Source: a virus
Reading direction: 5' to 3' (one strand)
DNA: 41,083 nucleotides
IMG/VR virus record: IMGVR_UViG_3300013131_000005
Span: 1 to 41,083 of that record
The first letter of the stretch is position 1; each line of letters starts with the position of its first letter. This document shows, one piece after another, positions 1 through 6,841 of the stretch. The notes under the pieces are model-generated. The model did no database searches. It was given only the letters and a program-made list of their open reading frames with translations, and was not told the DNA's origin. Position numbers and translations under genes: made by a program.

Positions 1-123
1 AATATCCCTCTTCGATGAACTTATGGATGATTCTGCGTGCCTGGCTTTCGCTGACGTTGATCTTCTTGGCTATACCGGAGATCGATGGGTACAAGTTCAA
101 ACCTTTGTCGTCGCACCAGTCGG
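1..123. repeat. Direct terminal repeat, left copy
   Basis: These 123 bases are identical to 40961-41083. They lie inside the replication initiator gene, and joining the two copies restores one uninterrupted reading frame. This is what a circular genome, or a circularly permuted headful-packaged one, gives when assembled with an overlap of 123 bases. A true short terminal repeat cannot be excluded from sequence alone. Confidence 0.95.
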
Positions 124-202
124 CAAGAGCCAGCATCGCCAGCTTCTCGCTTCCGCCTCGATCAAAGAAATCCCACACGAGGGTCATCATCTTGATGCTC
201 AC
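1..202 (-). CDS. O-like replication initiator, N-terminal part (gene wraps round the ends)
   Basis: This is the 5' end of the gene whose remainder is at 40413-41083; through the junction it reads as 250 codons (249 aa). Translation probably starts at GTG 202, which overlaps the stop of the upstream gene as GTGA, or at ATG 190 or 187. The N-terminus contains a short segment VWDFF followed by a helical part ending in LADWCDD. The winged-helix region follows, with a recognition-helix-like stretch around VSESQARRIIHKF. Such an N-terminal DNA-binding domain is the usual layout of lambda O-like and DnaD-like initiators. The origin iterons lie inside the C-terminal half of the same gene. The function is inferred from domain layout, iterons and the P-like neighbour, not from clear sequence identity to O. 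Confidence 0.75.
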   Translation of the reverse strand, partial: MSIKMMTLVWDFFDRGGSEKLAMLALADWCDDKGLNLYPSISGIAKKINVSESQARRIIHKFIEEGY

Positions 203-459
203 TCCTGAGTTCCTTTTCCTGTCCCCATCGTTTTGAAGCGATTGATGCGCTGTTCGTGTAACTTGAGCACCATGTCAACGCCCAACACATCGACCATAAT
301 CAACTCGCGTAGGTACTCCTGCTCGCTGACTCCCATATCGAACGCCTTGCGGCGGATTCCTTCCTTAATCTCGGGTGGGAGCATGGTCTTGGCCGTCTCG
401 GTGCACTTACCGAGAGGATTGGATGAGCCTGATCGCGATGAGAGCGGTGTGCTGTCCAT
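199..459 (-). CDS. Small ribbon-helix-helix-like protein
   Basis: An 86-residue protein starting at ATG 459, one base after the stop of the Cro-like gene. A longer start at 495 would overlap that gene and looks less likely. Residues about 25-55 carry a pattern of the form TAKTMLPPEIKEGIRRKAFDMG followed by a second helix, which resembles a ribbon-helix-helix (CopG/Arc) DNA-binding fold. Its stop overlaps the initiator start, so it is the second gene of the leftward early operon. By position it could be a CII-like or other early regulator; that role is inference only. Confidence 0.7.
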   Translation of the reverse strand: MDSTPLSSRSGSSNPLGKCTETAKTMLPPEIKEGIRRKAFDMGVSEQEYLRELIMVDVLGVDMVLKLHEQRINRFKTMGTGKGTQE

Positions 460-460
460 G

Positions 461-649
461 TCAGGCTGCTTTCTTGGTTTTCTGCTTGTCCTCATCCCAA
501 ACTTCAGGGTGAAGAAGCTGCAAATACATCATCCGCGCCTCTGGAATGCCGTCATTTCTCCACTGAGAGACTGCGCCCTTGGTCACGTTGCACATTTCTG
601 CTACCGAATTTGTTCCGCCAAGACGGTCGATAATTTCGTTTGAGTCCAT
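461..649 (-). CDS. Cro-like repressor
   Basis: A 62-residue helix-turn-helix protein and the first gene of the leftward operon, divergent from the CI-like repressor. Residues 13-33 fit a helix-turn-helix (NSVAEMCNVTKGAVSQWRND), the Cro/YdaS arrangement in which the second helix reads the operator. The -10 box of its promoter (656-661) lies only six bases before the ATG and there is no Shine-Dalgarno sequence, so its message is probably leaderless. By analogy with lambda it should bind the operators at 657-720 and commit the phage to lytic growth. Confidence 0.85.
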   Translation of the reverse strand: MDSNEIIDRLGGTNSVAEMCNVTKGAVSQWRNDGIPEARMMYLQLLHPEVWDEDKQKTKKAA

Positions 650-655
650 GTGTTA

Positions 656-685
656 AGTATAGAACTCTAAACCATGACAAGTCAA
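656..685 (-). promoter_or_regulatory. Leftward early promoter (sigma-70 type)
   Basis: Read on the minus strand, a TTGACT -35 box (685-680) and a TATACT -10 box (661-656) are separated by 18 bases. Both boxes overlap operator-like 16-mers. The start point is predicted at about 649-650, on the first base of the Cro-like ATG. The rightward promoter at 1926-1955 has the same boxes and spacing. Confidence 0.8.
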
Positions 686-720
686 GCACACTATACCGCG
701 ATTAGTTTAGATTTCTTTCC
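657..720. promoter_or_regulatory. Three operator-like sites in the repressor/Cro switch
   Basis: Three 16-bp sites lie 24 bp apart at 657-672, 681-696 and 705-720. On the minus strand they read GTTTAGAGTTCTATAC, GTATAGTGTGCTTGAC and GGAAAGAAATCTAAAC. The first is an imperfect inverted repeat with half-sites GTATAGA and TCTAAAC around two central bases. The third keeps only one good half-site and abuts the repressor start codon. The arrangement resembles the OR1-OR3 triplet of lambdoid phages; binding by the repressor and Cro is inferred. Confidence 0.7.
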
Positions 721-721
721 C

Positions 722-1084
722 ATGAAAACAACCACCATTCCCGAGCGCATTGACTTGGTAAAAAAGCAATTGCAGATCACCGAGGATGCTGAGTTTGGGA
801 AAAAGTGTGGGATGTCGAAGTCGGTTGTGAATCAACTTAAAAGCGGTAAGATGAAGTCAATCGCTCCAAGATATGCCTATAAGCTGGAGGATAATTGTGG
901 GATTTGCGCGCGCTGGCTCCAGCTTGGAGAGGGGGAGATGATGTTCGACCCAGATATAAAACAAGCCGAAAAGATAATGGCTGAAATGACTCCGGCGAGG
1001 CGGAAAGATGCCGTGAAAATTATTACTCCGCTTGCTGAACCAAACGGAGACAACGGGGACTCGCCAAAGAGCGCGGCGCAATAA
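722..1084 (+). CDS. CI-like phage repressor without peptidase domain
   Basis: A 120-residue protein starting at ATG 722. An upstream ATG at 674 lies inside the operators and would add 16 unlikely residues. Residues about 8-55 form a helix-turn-helix domain (EFGKKCGMSKSVVNQLKSGK), followed by the ICARWLQLGEG segment common to short Cro/CI-type regulators. No LexA-like Ser-Lys peptidase domain follows, so SOS self-cleavage is not expected. No Shine-Dalgarno sequence precedes the ATG. A weak -10 (TAGATT) lies a few bases upstream, so a leaderless message like that of lambda cI from PRM is plausible. It is divergent from the Cro-like gene and should control both early promoters. Confidence 0.85.
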   Translation: MKTTTIPERIDLVKKQLQITEDAEFGKKCGMSKSVVNQLKSGKMKSIAPRYAYKLEDNCGICARWLQLGEGEMMFDPDIKQAEKIMAEMTPARRKDAVKIITPLAEPNGDNGDSPKSAAQ

Positions 1085-1143
1085 TGTGATTCAGCTGCAA
1101 ATACAGCTTGAATTGAAATTTCCGATGGTGGAATGAGGTTGGT

Positions 1144-1596
1144 ATGGGAATAAAAAAAGACTTTATCGACCTACCAATAAAGGAAAGAATTTCTATTTCC
1201 CTAGGGGGAGGGGTATTTCTCACATGGGGAGCATGGATGATGTATTTGTGGTTTGTAAGGGATAGTGATTTATATCAGCGCAACTTTAACACCGCCAAAT
1301 GGGAGATTAGGCAGCAAGAACGAGCCGCGCGAAGTGAGAGGAATGAATACCTGAATAAAATTGAATGCCAGGTAATGCTGCGCGCCAAAATGGAGCTTGC
1401 TCCAATAGAATTTGAGCGCCGCACGCTCCATGGTATGTCAGGTGACAACGCCAAGAAGTCTGTGGAGAGGGAAATTGAGATGGATAAAAAGTTATGTGAT
1501 GAATATGGGATTTCGCCAGTCGATACGCATAATGACGAACGCGCGCCGCATGCGTCCTGCTACGACAACAAGGGAGTTTATACTTGCGATGAATAA
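1144..1596 (+). CDS. Membrane-anchored protein of unknown function (moron)
   Basis: A 150-residue protein with one clear hydrophobic segment at about residues 20-40 (LGGGVFLTWGAWMMYLWFV), followed by a charged, probably coiled-coil region and a C-terminal tail with two cysteines. It sits between the repressor gene and a terminator, upstream of the rightward promoter, and is more A/T-rich than its neighbours. That is the usual setting for a gene expressed in the lysogen. Superinfection exclusion or lysogenic conversion would fit, but I recognise no family. It overlaps the following lipoprotein gene by eight bases. Confidence 0.7.
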   Translation: MGIKKDFIDLPIKERISISLGGGVFLTWGAWMMYLWFVRDSDLYQRNFNTAKWEIRQQERAARSERNEYLNKIECQVMLRAKMELAPIEFERRTLHGMSGDNAKKSVEREIEMDKKLCDEYGISPVDTHNDERAPHASCYDNKGVYTCDE

Positions 1597-1840
1597 AGCA
1601 ACCTATATTTGCGTAGCCATGATTTTATCCGGCTGCACCACAACAAACGAGCAGGTATCAATGGCATCCGGCCATATAGGATGCTCGCCATCAGAGATAC
1701 AAGTTTCGGATGGCGCTGTCGGGTGGCAAACAAAGACATGGACAGCACGGTGCCGAGGAAAAACATTCTATTGCACCTATACATCAAGTATGAATCTTGG
1801 GTCTGGCGTTCAGTGCAAAGAAGAGATCGCCGCCAAATAG
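1589..1840 (+). CDS. Small predicted lipoprotein
   Basis: An 83-residue protein starting at ATG 1589 inside the end of the preceding gene. Its N-terminus, MNKATYICVAMILSGC, is a lipoprotein signal peptide with the lipobox LSGC, predicting cleavage before Cys16 and lipid attachment. The mature part is short and contains four further cysteines that could form disulfides. It ends about 15 bases before a strong terminator. Together with the upstream membrane protein it makes a likely envelope-directed lysogenic-conversion cassette. The exact role is unknown. Confidence 0.7.
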   Translation: MNKATYICVAMILSGCTTTNEQVSMASGHIGCSPSEIQVSDGAVGWQTKTWTARCRGKTFYCTYTSSMNLGSGVQCKEEIAAK

Positions 1841-1855
1841 CCTACAGCAACCCAC

Positions 1856-1887
1856 CAACAAAACCCGCTTCGGCGGGTTTTTTGTTG
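1856..1887 (+). terminator. Rho-independent terminator after the repressor-moron unit
   Basis: An eight-base-pair stem, AAACCCGC (1861-1868) with GCGGGTTT (1873-1880), closes a TTCG tetraloop and runs into six T residues. The flanks are also largely complementary, so it may work in both directions. It separates the lysogenic transcript from the rightward promoter. Confidence 0.92.
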
Positions 1888-1914
1888 CCTTAAATCAATA
1901 GTTATCTATCGTAA

Positions 1915-1955
1915 GTTTAGAGTACTTGACTTTGTATGGTTTAGCGTTCTATACT
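1915..1955 (+). promoter_or_regulatory. Rightward early promoter with two operators
   Basis: A TTGACT -35 box (1926-1931) and a TATACT -10 box (1950-1955) are 18 bases apart. Two operator-like 16-mers, GTTTAGAGTACTTGAC (1915-1930) and GTTTAGCGTTCTATAC (1939-1954), overlap the boxes. They are 24 bp apart, exactly as at the leftward promoter. The same repressor is therefore expected to silence the whole rightward operon, DGR1 included, in the lysogen. The predicted start is about 1962-1963. Confidence 0.8.
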
Positions 1956-2115
1956 TCTTCCCATGCCGCAACCATTGTGGATACCGAAACAAACCAGTCT
2001 CTCAAGGCAATGTTGTCGCAAGCGTGAGAGTGAAGCGTGGGACTACGGTGAGCCGCAACTGGGACGCGAAGTCAGCAAGCAGCACAAGCATCTGGCCTTA
2101 ATTACGGAGATCAAT

Positions 2116-2589
2116 ATGGACACAAAGCAAGAATCAGTGACGCTCGAAGTGGGTGGGGCGCAGTTGACGGTTAGCACAAAGGAACTCTTCCGCGCATGGT
2201 TCGAGAAGCACATCTTCGGCGTCACATTGAACGGTATCCAAATGCCGGAGCTGCGCGCTGGAGAGAAGTGGGCTGGCATATATCTGGATGAAAACGGCAA
2301 GGCGGTGCACCACGTTATCTTGCTCCCTGGTTTCCGAGAAAGCATCAACTGGAAAGACGCTGTGGAATGGGCAGAAAGCATCGGAGGAGTTTTGCCAGAT
2401 CGCTGCGAACAAGCTCTGCTCTATGCATTTATGAAAGCCGAATTCAAACCAGTCTGGCACTGGTCTAGTGAGCAGCACGTCGCCGCTTCTGACTGTGCCT
2501 GGCTTCAGACCTTTGACGACGGCTACCAGAACGACGACCTCAAGATCAGCAAGTTCTCGGCGCGTGCTGTCCGCAGATCGCCAATTTAG
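2116..2589 (+). CDS. DGR1 variable protein 1 (DUF1566/lectin-like)
   Basis: A 157-residue protein starting at ATG 2116 behind a GGAGA-type ribosome site. The frame is open further upstream to ATG 1963, only seven bases after the promoter -10 box, so a 208-residue leaderless product is possible. The C-terminal half resembles the DUF1566/Lcl family (WHWSSEQHVAAS, then ARAVR), a C-type-lectin-like fold widely used as a DGR target. Residues about 118-154 are variable repeat VR1. No signal peptide or structural-gene context is seen: it is the first gene of the early operon, ahead of the recombination genes. It may be a diversified ligand-binding protein made in the infected cell. The ligand is unknown. 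Confidence 0.88.
   Translation: MDTKQESVTLEVGGAQLTVSTKELFRAWFEKHIFGVTLNGIQMPELRAGEKWAGIYLDENGKAVHHVILLPGFRESINWKDAVEWAESIGGVLPDRCEQALLYAFMKAEFKPVWHWSSEQHVAASDCAWLQTFDDGYQNDDLKISKFSARAVRRSPI
2467..2578 (+). repeat. DGR1 variable repeat VR1
   Basis: These 112 bases align without gaps to the template at 7011-7122. There are 15 mismatches and each falls on an adenine of the template, for example AAT to CTT and AAC to GAC, TAC, CTC, ATC or AGC. The last 28 bases, including TTCTCGGCGCGTGCTG, match exactly and should hold the initiation-of-mutagenic-homology region. Confidence 0.96.
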
Positions 2590-2612
2590 TCATTCATCAA
2601 TTTGGGGGTGAC

Positions 2613-2978
2613 ATGCAAACAGCAGCAGAAATTGACCGGATGGTAGAGCGCGCGCAACGCAACGAGTTGAATCGCTTTCTCGACAAGCAGGATGACGAAG
2701 AGCGGCATGCAGAAGAAATAGGACAGCGCGCAAAAGACATGATGCAGGTAGGCGAAGAATATCACCCGTGGACGTTCACAAACTTTGAGGAAGCCATCGG
2801 AAATGCGCCAGATTCTGAGCGAATGGTAATGTTCGCAACAATTTCCGCCGCTGTCGATCTAGACCTGAAGAACGACCACAGCAACCACATAGCGCTCGTA
2901 GCAATCAGGCAGTTGAGCGAACGCTACTGGATGGAGGCTGCCACACGGGCAGCAGAAAGTTGCGCACATGAAAGTTAA
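2613..2978 (+). CDS. Hypothetical early protein
   Basis: A 121-residue, charged and mainly helical protein starting at ATG 2613 behind a GGGGGTG ribosome site. It is rich in Glu, Arg and Asp and has no membrane segment or recognisable motif. It ends 11 bases into the next small gene. It may be an accessory protein of the recombination operon; the family is not recognised. Confidence 0.75.
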   Translation: MQTAAEIDRMVERAQRNELNRFLDKQDDEERHAEEIGQRAKDMMQVGEEYHPWTFTNFEEAIGNAPDSERMVMFATISAAVDLDLKNDHSNHIALVAIRQLSERYWMEAATRAAESCAHES

Positions 2979-3117
2979 AACCATATCAGAAGGTGTCAAG
3001 GCTTGGGCTGTAGTTGCAGCACTGCTGTTGCTCTACGGAATCGTTGGTCGCATGGACTATGAAGACGCAGTGATGCATGAGTCAGAGAGTAATTGCTGTG
3101 CAGTGAGAAAGCCATGA
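2968..3117 (+). CDS. Small membrane protein (49 aa)
   Basis: A short gene from ATG 2968 to TGA 3117. Residues about 8-27 are hydrophobic (VKAWAVVAALLLLYGIVG) and should form one membrane helix. A short tail follows with the segment RMDYEDAVM and two adjacent cysteines. It overlaps its neighbours on both sides, the downstream one by ATGA, which supports real translation. The function is unknown. Confidence 0.65.
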   Translation: MKVKTISEGVKAWAVVAALLLLYGIVGRMDYEDAVMHESESNCCAVRKP

Positions 3118-3317
3118 GCGTGCTGATTGCAGCTAACCAGCGCATCCACGCCAACATTGACCGCATGGCCGAATTGGCACAGATAGAGATTTTGAAAGAC
3201 GGAATGCGAGCCCGATGTGCCATCGACGGGATAGTTGAGTGGCACAACCGCAGCGTGGCGCAGAAGCGCAGGTTCATGAACAAACAACGCATTGAAAAAC
3301 TAGGAGGTAGCAAATGA
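3114..3317 (+). CDS. Hypothetical early protein (67 aa)
   Basis: Starts at ATG 3114 in an ATGA overlap with the preceding gene and ends in an ATGA overlap with the RecT gene. It is basic and helical, with RIHANIDRMAELAQIEI near the start and a Lys/Arg-rich C-terminus. Tight coupling to the annealase gene suggests a role in the recombination operon. No family is recognised. Confidence 0.7.
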   Translation: MSVLIAANQRIHANIDRMAELAQIEILKDGMRARCAIDGIVEWHNRSVAQKRRFMNKQRIEKLGGSK

Positions 3318-4186
3318 ATGCACCAGCAAAAGGCACTGCGCTCGCAGCAAAAGTGCAGAACACGGCAGTCTCGGCCATGACGGAAGATCAGCTCGTCAAC
3401 ATCCTTCGCAACAGCCTGTACCCAGGGGCGCAAACGGACAGCATCAAGATGGTGCTTGGATACTGTCAAGCAGCCGGACTAGACCCGATGCAGAAGCCTG
3501 TACATATTGTGCCTATCTATGACGGAAAGCTGAAGTCAATGCGCGACGTAGTGATGCCTGGCATCGGACTGTACCGCACCCAAATGTCGCGCACAGGAGA
3601 ATGTGCTGGTGTAACCGAGCCGGAGTTCGGGACGGACACCACAGAGACGCTGGGCGGGGTCGAGATCACCTATCCGCAGTGGTGCAAAGTGATAGTTAAG
3701 AGACTCCTACCAAGCGGCCAGATCGCCGAGTATGCCGCGACTGAGCGCTGGAAAGAGAACTACGCCATGAAGGGAGGAGCTGAAAAGAGCGTAGCGCCGA
3801 ATGCCATGTGGACAAAACGACCCTATGCCCAGCTTGCCAAGTGCGCAGAGGCGCAGGCTCTTCGCAAGGCATTCCCAGAGCTAGGGGCAGCACCGACTGC
3901 GGATGAAATGGAAGGAAAGGAGTTTGACGGTCAAGTTATCGACGCCCATGTGCGCGAAGTCACGGAAGAGAAACCCGCCCTGCCGACCATGGACAAGGAA
4001 GAAGTCATTACCCGATACGGAACAGACGTGGTTGACGACAAATCTGGCGAAGTCACCAAGTTCAGCAAGAAATCTCTCATCCAGCAAGGCGATGCAAAGG
4101 CGCAAACACTGATCGACTTCCTTGCGCCTCGTTGTGCGCTGACCAATGAAGCAATCGCAGAAATTCAATCTTGGGAGAAGAAATAA
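3314..4186 (+). CDS. bet: RecT/Bet family single-strand annealing protein
   Basis: A 290-residue protein. The central region holds typical RecT/Bet features: the GLDPMQKPVHIVPI segment near residue 55, the GIGLYRTQMSRTGE segment, and ALRKAFPEL near residue 190, after which the C-terminus becomes charged and variable. Members of the family anneal complementary single strands produced by a partner 5'-3' exonuclease. That partner is encoded directly downstream with a TAATG overlap, and an SSB gene follows in the same operon. This makes a full phage recombination set (exonuclease, annealase, SSB). It might also help DGR cDNA enter its targets; that is speculation. Confidence 0.9.
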   Translation: MNAPAKGTALAAKVQNTAVSAMTEDQLVNILRNSLYPGAQTDSIKMVLGYCQAAGLDPMQKPVHIVPIYDGKLKSMRDVVMPGIGLYRTQMSRTGECAGVTEPEFGTDTTETLGGVEITYPQWCKVIVKRLLPSGQIAEYAATERWKENYAMKGGAEKSVAPNAMWTKRPYAQLAKCAEAQALRKAFPELGAAPTADEMEGKEFDGQVIDAHVREVTEEKPALPTMDKEEVITRYGTDVVDDKSGEVTKFSKKSLIQQGDAKAQTLIDFLAPRCALTNEAIAEIQSWEKK

Positions 4187-5814
4187 TGAAAATCCTGAAC
4201 CTCATCCAAGGAACGCCAGAATGGAAGGAGCATCGCGCTACCGCATTCAATGCCAGCGATGCTCCAGCCATGCTCGGGATAAGCAAGTATGAAACGCGCA
4301 CTCAACTCATTCACCGCATGGCGACAGGAATCGTGCCGGAAGTGGACGATGCGACACAGCGCCGCTTCAATGATGGTCACAGATTCGAGGTGCTTGCGCG
4401 TCCGCTGGCCGAGAAGATCATCGGCGACGAGCTTTCGCCAGTAACAGGAACGAACGGTCGCCTGTCGGCATCGTTTGACGGCCTGCCGTTCGATAACTCA
4501 ATCCCGTTCGAGCATAAATCGCTGAATCAAGAACTGCGCGAAGTGCTGTCGTGCGAAGATGCTACCGGAGCCGATTTGGAAATGCAGTATCAGGTTCAGA
4601 TGGAGCAGCAGTTAATGGTGTGCGGCGGCAAGAAGACGCTGTTCATGGCATCGACTTGGAATGAGGGCAGCGAGCTGGTTGAAGAACTGCATTGCTGGTA
4701 CTACCAGAATCCAGAGCTGGCAGAGCGCATCGATGCTGGTTGGGTGCAGCTTGAAAAGGACGTTGAAGAATACAAGCGCAAGCTTGCCGCTGGCGAGATC
4801 GAGCAGCCCAAGTCAGCGCCAAAGGCCGAGGCAATCCAAGCCCTGCCAGCCGTGTTCGTTCAAGCGACCGGCATGGTGACTGCATCCAACCTATCCGAAT
4901 TCAAGGAAGCGGCCACCACGTTCATCGCAGCGATCAAGACCGAGCTTGTCTGCGACCAAGACTTTGCCGATGCGGAAGCTACCGTGAAGTTCTGCAAAGA
5001 AGCCGAGGGAAATCTGGAATCAACCAAGGCCAGCGTACTCGCGCAGATGTCCACGGTTGACGAGGTGGTGCGCGCACTCGACCACATAGCCGCCCAGCTC
5101 CGCAACAAACGTCTGATGCTGGACAAGTTGGTGAAGAGTGAGAAGGAAGCGCGCAAGCTGGAAATCATCAGCAAGGCTGGAAATGACTTCACCGCCCACG
5201 TCCAAGCGCTCGAATCTGAGACACGCCCAATCAAGTTGAATGTTGCGCGGCCAGACTTTTCCGGCGCGATCAAGGGTCTGAAAAGCCTATCCTCGATGCA
5301 GGAGAAGGTTGACACCGCTCTGCGCGACGGCAAGTTTACAGCAGACCAGCTTGCCGCTGACGTGCGCAAAAAGCTGGCATGGTGCAAAGATAACGCAGCA
5401 GGTCACGGCTCACTCTTCCCTGATCTGCAATCGCTCATGGTCAAGCCTATGGAAGACTTCACACTGACCATCACCAGCAGGATTGATAAGTATAGGGCAG
5501 ATGAGGCCGAGAAGATGGAAGCGGTGCGAGTCCAGGCAGAAGCAGATGCGCGCGCAAAGATTGAGAAAGAACAGCGCGAAGCGAATGCTGACAAGCCGAT
5601 AGAGCCTAGCCCGCGCACAACATCAGATAAGCCGTCCGCGCCTGCTGTATGGCCGTTCCCAATGAAAGATTCCGCGAACGCCAATCCAATTAAGCCAGCA
5701 CGACCAAGCGACGAAGTACTCATCACAAGCATTGCGTCCAGCTTCGGTATCACCTACGGAGATGCCTGCGACTGGGTGATGGAGGCGGCTGAGCGGATGA
5801 TACAAGCGGCGTAA
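4186..5814 (+). CDS. YqaJ-type exonuclease with long C-terminal extension
   Basis: A 542-residue protein; ATG 4186 overlaps the annealase stop (TAATG). Residues 1 to about 210 form a YqaJ/lambda-exonuclease-like nuclease: GTPEWKEHRA, the SDAPAMLG helix, GHRFE, then Asp in SFDGL and the E-x-K of FEHKS, and the QVQMEQQLMV helix. These are the acidic and lysine residues expected for a PD-(D/E)XK metal site. About 330 further residues follow, helical and coiled-coil-like, resembling the phage DUF1351 family, and end in a small helical domain. YqaJ proteins are usually near 200-350 residues, so this looks like a natural fusion of exonuclease and accessory domain. Confidence 0.85.
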   Translation: MKILNLIQGTPEWKEHRATAFNASDAPAMLGISKYETRTQLIHRMATGIVPEVDDATQRRFNDGHRFEVLARPLAEKIIGDELSPVTGTNGRLSASFDGLPFDNSIPFEHKSLNQELREVLSCEDATGADLEMQYQVQMEQQLMVCGGKKTLFMASTWNEGSELVEELHCWYYQNPELAERIDAGWVQLEKDVEEYKRKLAAGEIEQPKSAPKAEAIQALPAVFVQATGMVTASNLSEFKEAATTFIAAIKTELVCDQDFADAEATVKFCKEAEGNLESTKASVLAQMSTVDEVVRALDHIAAQLRNKRLMLDKLVKSEKEARKLEIISKAGNDFTAHVQALESETRPIKLNVARPDFSGAIKGLKSLSSMQEKVDTALRDGKFTADQLAADVRKKLAWCKDNAAGHGSLFPDLQSLMVKPMEDFTLTITSRIDKYRADEAEKMEAVRVQAEADARAKIEKEQREANADKPIEPSPRTTSDKPSAPAVWPFPMKDSANANPIKPARPSDEVLITSIASSFGITYGDACDWVMEAAERMIQAA

Positions 5815-5842
5815 TTTTACCAACATCAAAAGGAGACATAAC

Positions 5843-6466
5843 ATGCAAGCAACAATCGTATCAGCAGCAGAAGTTCCAGCCATCGTAGGAACACCATTTT
5901 GCGGCGGTTTCTTGGCTGGATTTTTCCAATCGGAAGGAAAGAAGTTTGCCATTGTCACCGCGCCAAAAGATGAAGGTGAGAAGCAAAACGGTCAGTGGAA
6001 TGATTCATGCTCAATCGTTAATGGCGCGCTGTCGTTCTTTGACGGCATGGAGAATACACAGGCCATGTCTGAAGCTGGAAGCAATCTGGCTCAGTGGGCG
6101 CTCGGGCTGAACATCGGCGGATATAACGACTGGCACATCCCGGCACAGGACGTTCTGGAGATCATCTACCGCAATCTCAAGCCAACCACAGATGAAAACT
6201 GGTGCTATGCGCGCTCCGGCATCAACCTATCAGCGATTGAGCCAACCCGACCATACACTCAGACATTCCCATTGCAGACGGTTGTGGACGCATTCAAGCA
6301 AGGTGGTGCTGAGGCATTTGAGCAGACTATTTACTGGACATCGACGCAGCACGTCGCCGCTTCTGCCTCTGCCTGGACTCAGGGCTTTGACTACGGCGGC
6401 CAGGGCAGCTACAGCGAGTTCAGCAAGTTCTCGGCGCGTGCTGTCCGCATATTAGAAATTCAGTAA
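5843..6466 (+). CDS. DGR1 variable protein 2 (DUF1566-like)
   Basis: A 207-residue protein with a strong AAGGAG ribosome site before ATG 5843. The middle contains GGYNDWHIPAQDVLEIIYR, the N/D-W-h-h-P signature of the DUF1566/Lcl fold. The end contains YWTSTQHVAAS and SARAV, as in variable protein 1. Residues about 168-203 are VR2. The two DGR1 targets share the C-terminal lectin-like part but have different N-termini. This gene directly precedes avd, the template and the reverse transcriptase, so it is the cis target; variable protein 1 is a remote target 3.9 kb upstream. Confidence 0.92.
   Translation: MQATIVSAAEVPAIVGTPFCGGFLAGFFQSEGKKFAIVTAPKDEGEKQNGQWNDSCSIVNGALSFFDGMENTQAMSEAGSNLAQWALGLNIGGYNDWHIPAQDVLEIIYRNLKPTTDENWCYARSGINLSAIEPTRPYTQTFPLQTVVDAFKQGGAEAFEQTIYWTSTQHVAASASAWTQGFDYGGQGSYSEFSKFSARAVRILEIQ
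6343..6449 (+). repeat. DGR1 variable repeat VR2
   Basis: These 107 bases align without gaps to template 7013-7119. There are 20 mismatches and every one is at a template adenine, for example AAC to GGC, TAC, AGC or TTC, and AAG to GAG. Most codons differ from those of VR1, so the two repeats were mutated independently from the same template. Confidence 0.97.
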
Positions 6467-6490
6467 TTTAATAATTTGGTTTTCATCAGC

Positions 6491-6841
6491 ATGGCACTCC
6501 ACACCACATTGCCGATATATAAGGTTGCTTATAACCTGTTCGATGTCGTCACCGACCTAGTAAAAAACATGCCGAGAGATTTCAAGGCGAGCATAGGTGG
6601 CAAGATCAGCGGTGAATGCATTGAGATTCTGATGCTCATATTCCGCGCGAATTGTGCGCGGGATAAAGCGCCATACCTTGATGAGCTAATCGAGCGCCAA
6701 CAAGTGTGTGAACTGTTGCTTCGTCTCTCTCGGGACAAGCGGATTATTTCGACAGTTCAATACGCAAAGGCTATCGAGATCACCAATATGGTCGGCAAGC
6801 AGGCCGGTGGATGGCGCAAAGCATCATCGCCAGCTTCATAA
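6491..6841 (+). CDS. avd: Accessory variability protein of DGR1 (Avd)
   Basis: A 116-residue protein starting at ATG 6491; an in-frame TTG at 6476 is less likely. It has the typical Avd pattern: ALHTTLPIYKVAYNLFDVV, then NMPRDFKASIGGKI, the LIFRANCARDK helix, LLLRLSRDKR, and GKQAGGWRK near the end. Avd forms a basic pentameric four-helix-bundle barrel that binds the reverse transcriptase and template RNA and is needed for mutagenic retrohoming. It lies between the cis target and the template, the usual DGR order. Its TAA overlaps an in-frame ATG of the reverse transcriptase frame (TAATG). Confidence 0.93.
   Translation: MALHTTLPIYKVAYNLFDVVTDLVKNMPRDFKASIGGKISGECIEILMLIFRANCARDKAPYLDELIERQQVCELLLRLSRDKRIISTVQYAKAIEITNMVGKQAGGWRKASSPAS

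Noticed and set aside
674-721. Upstream start (ATG 674) for the repressor
   Set aside because: It lies within the operator sites and would add residues with no resemblance to the helix-turn-helix family; ATG 722 fits better.
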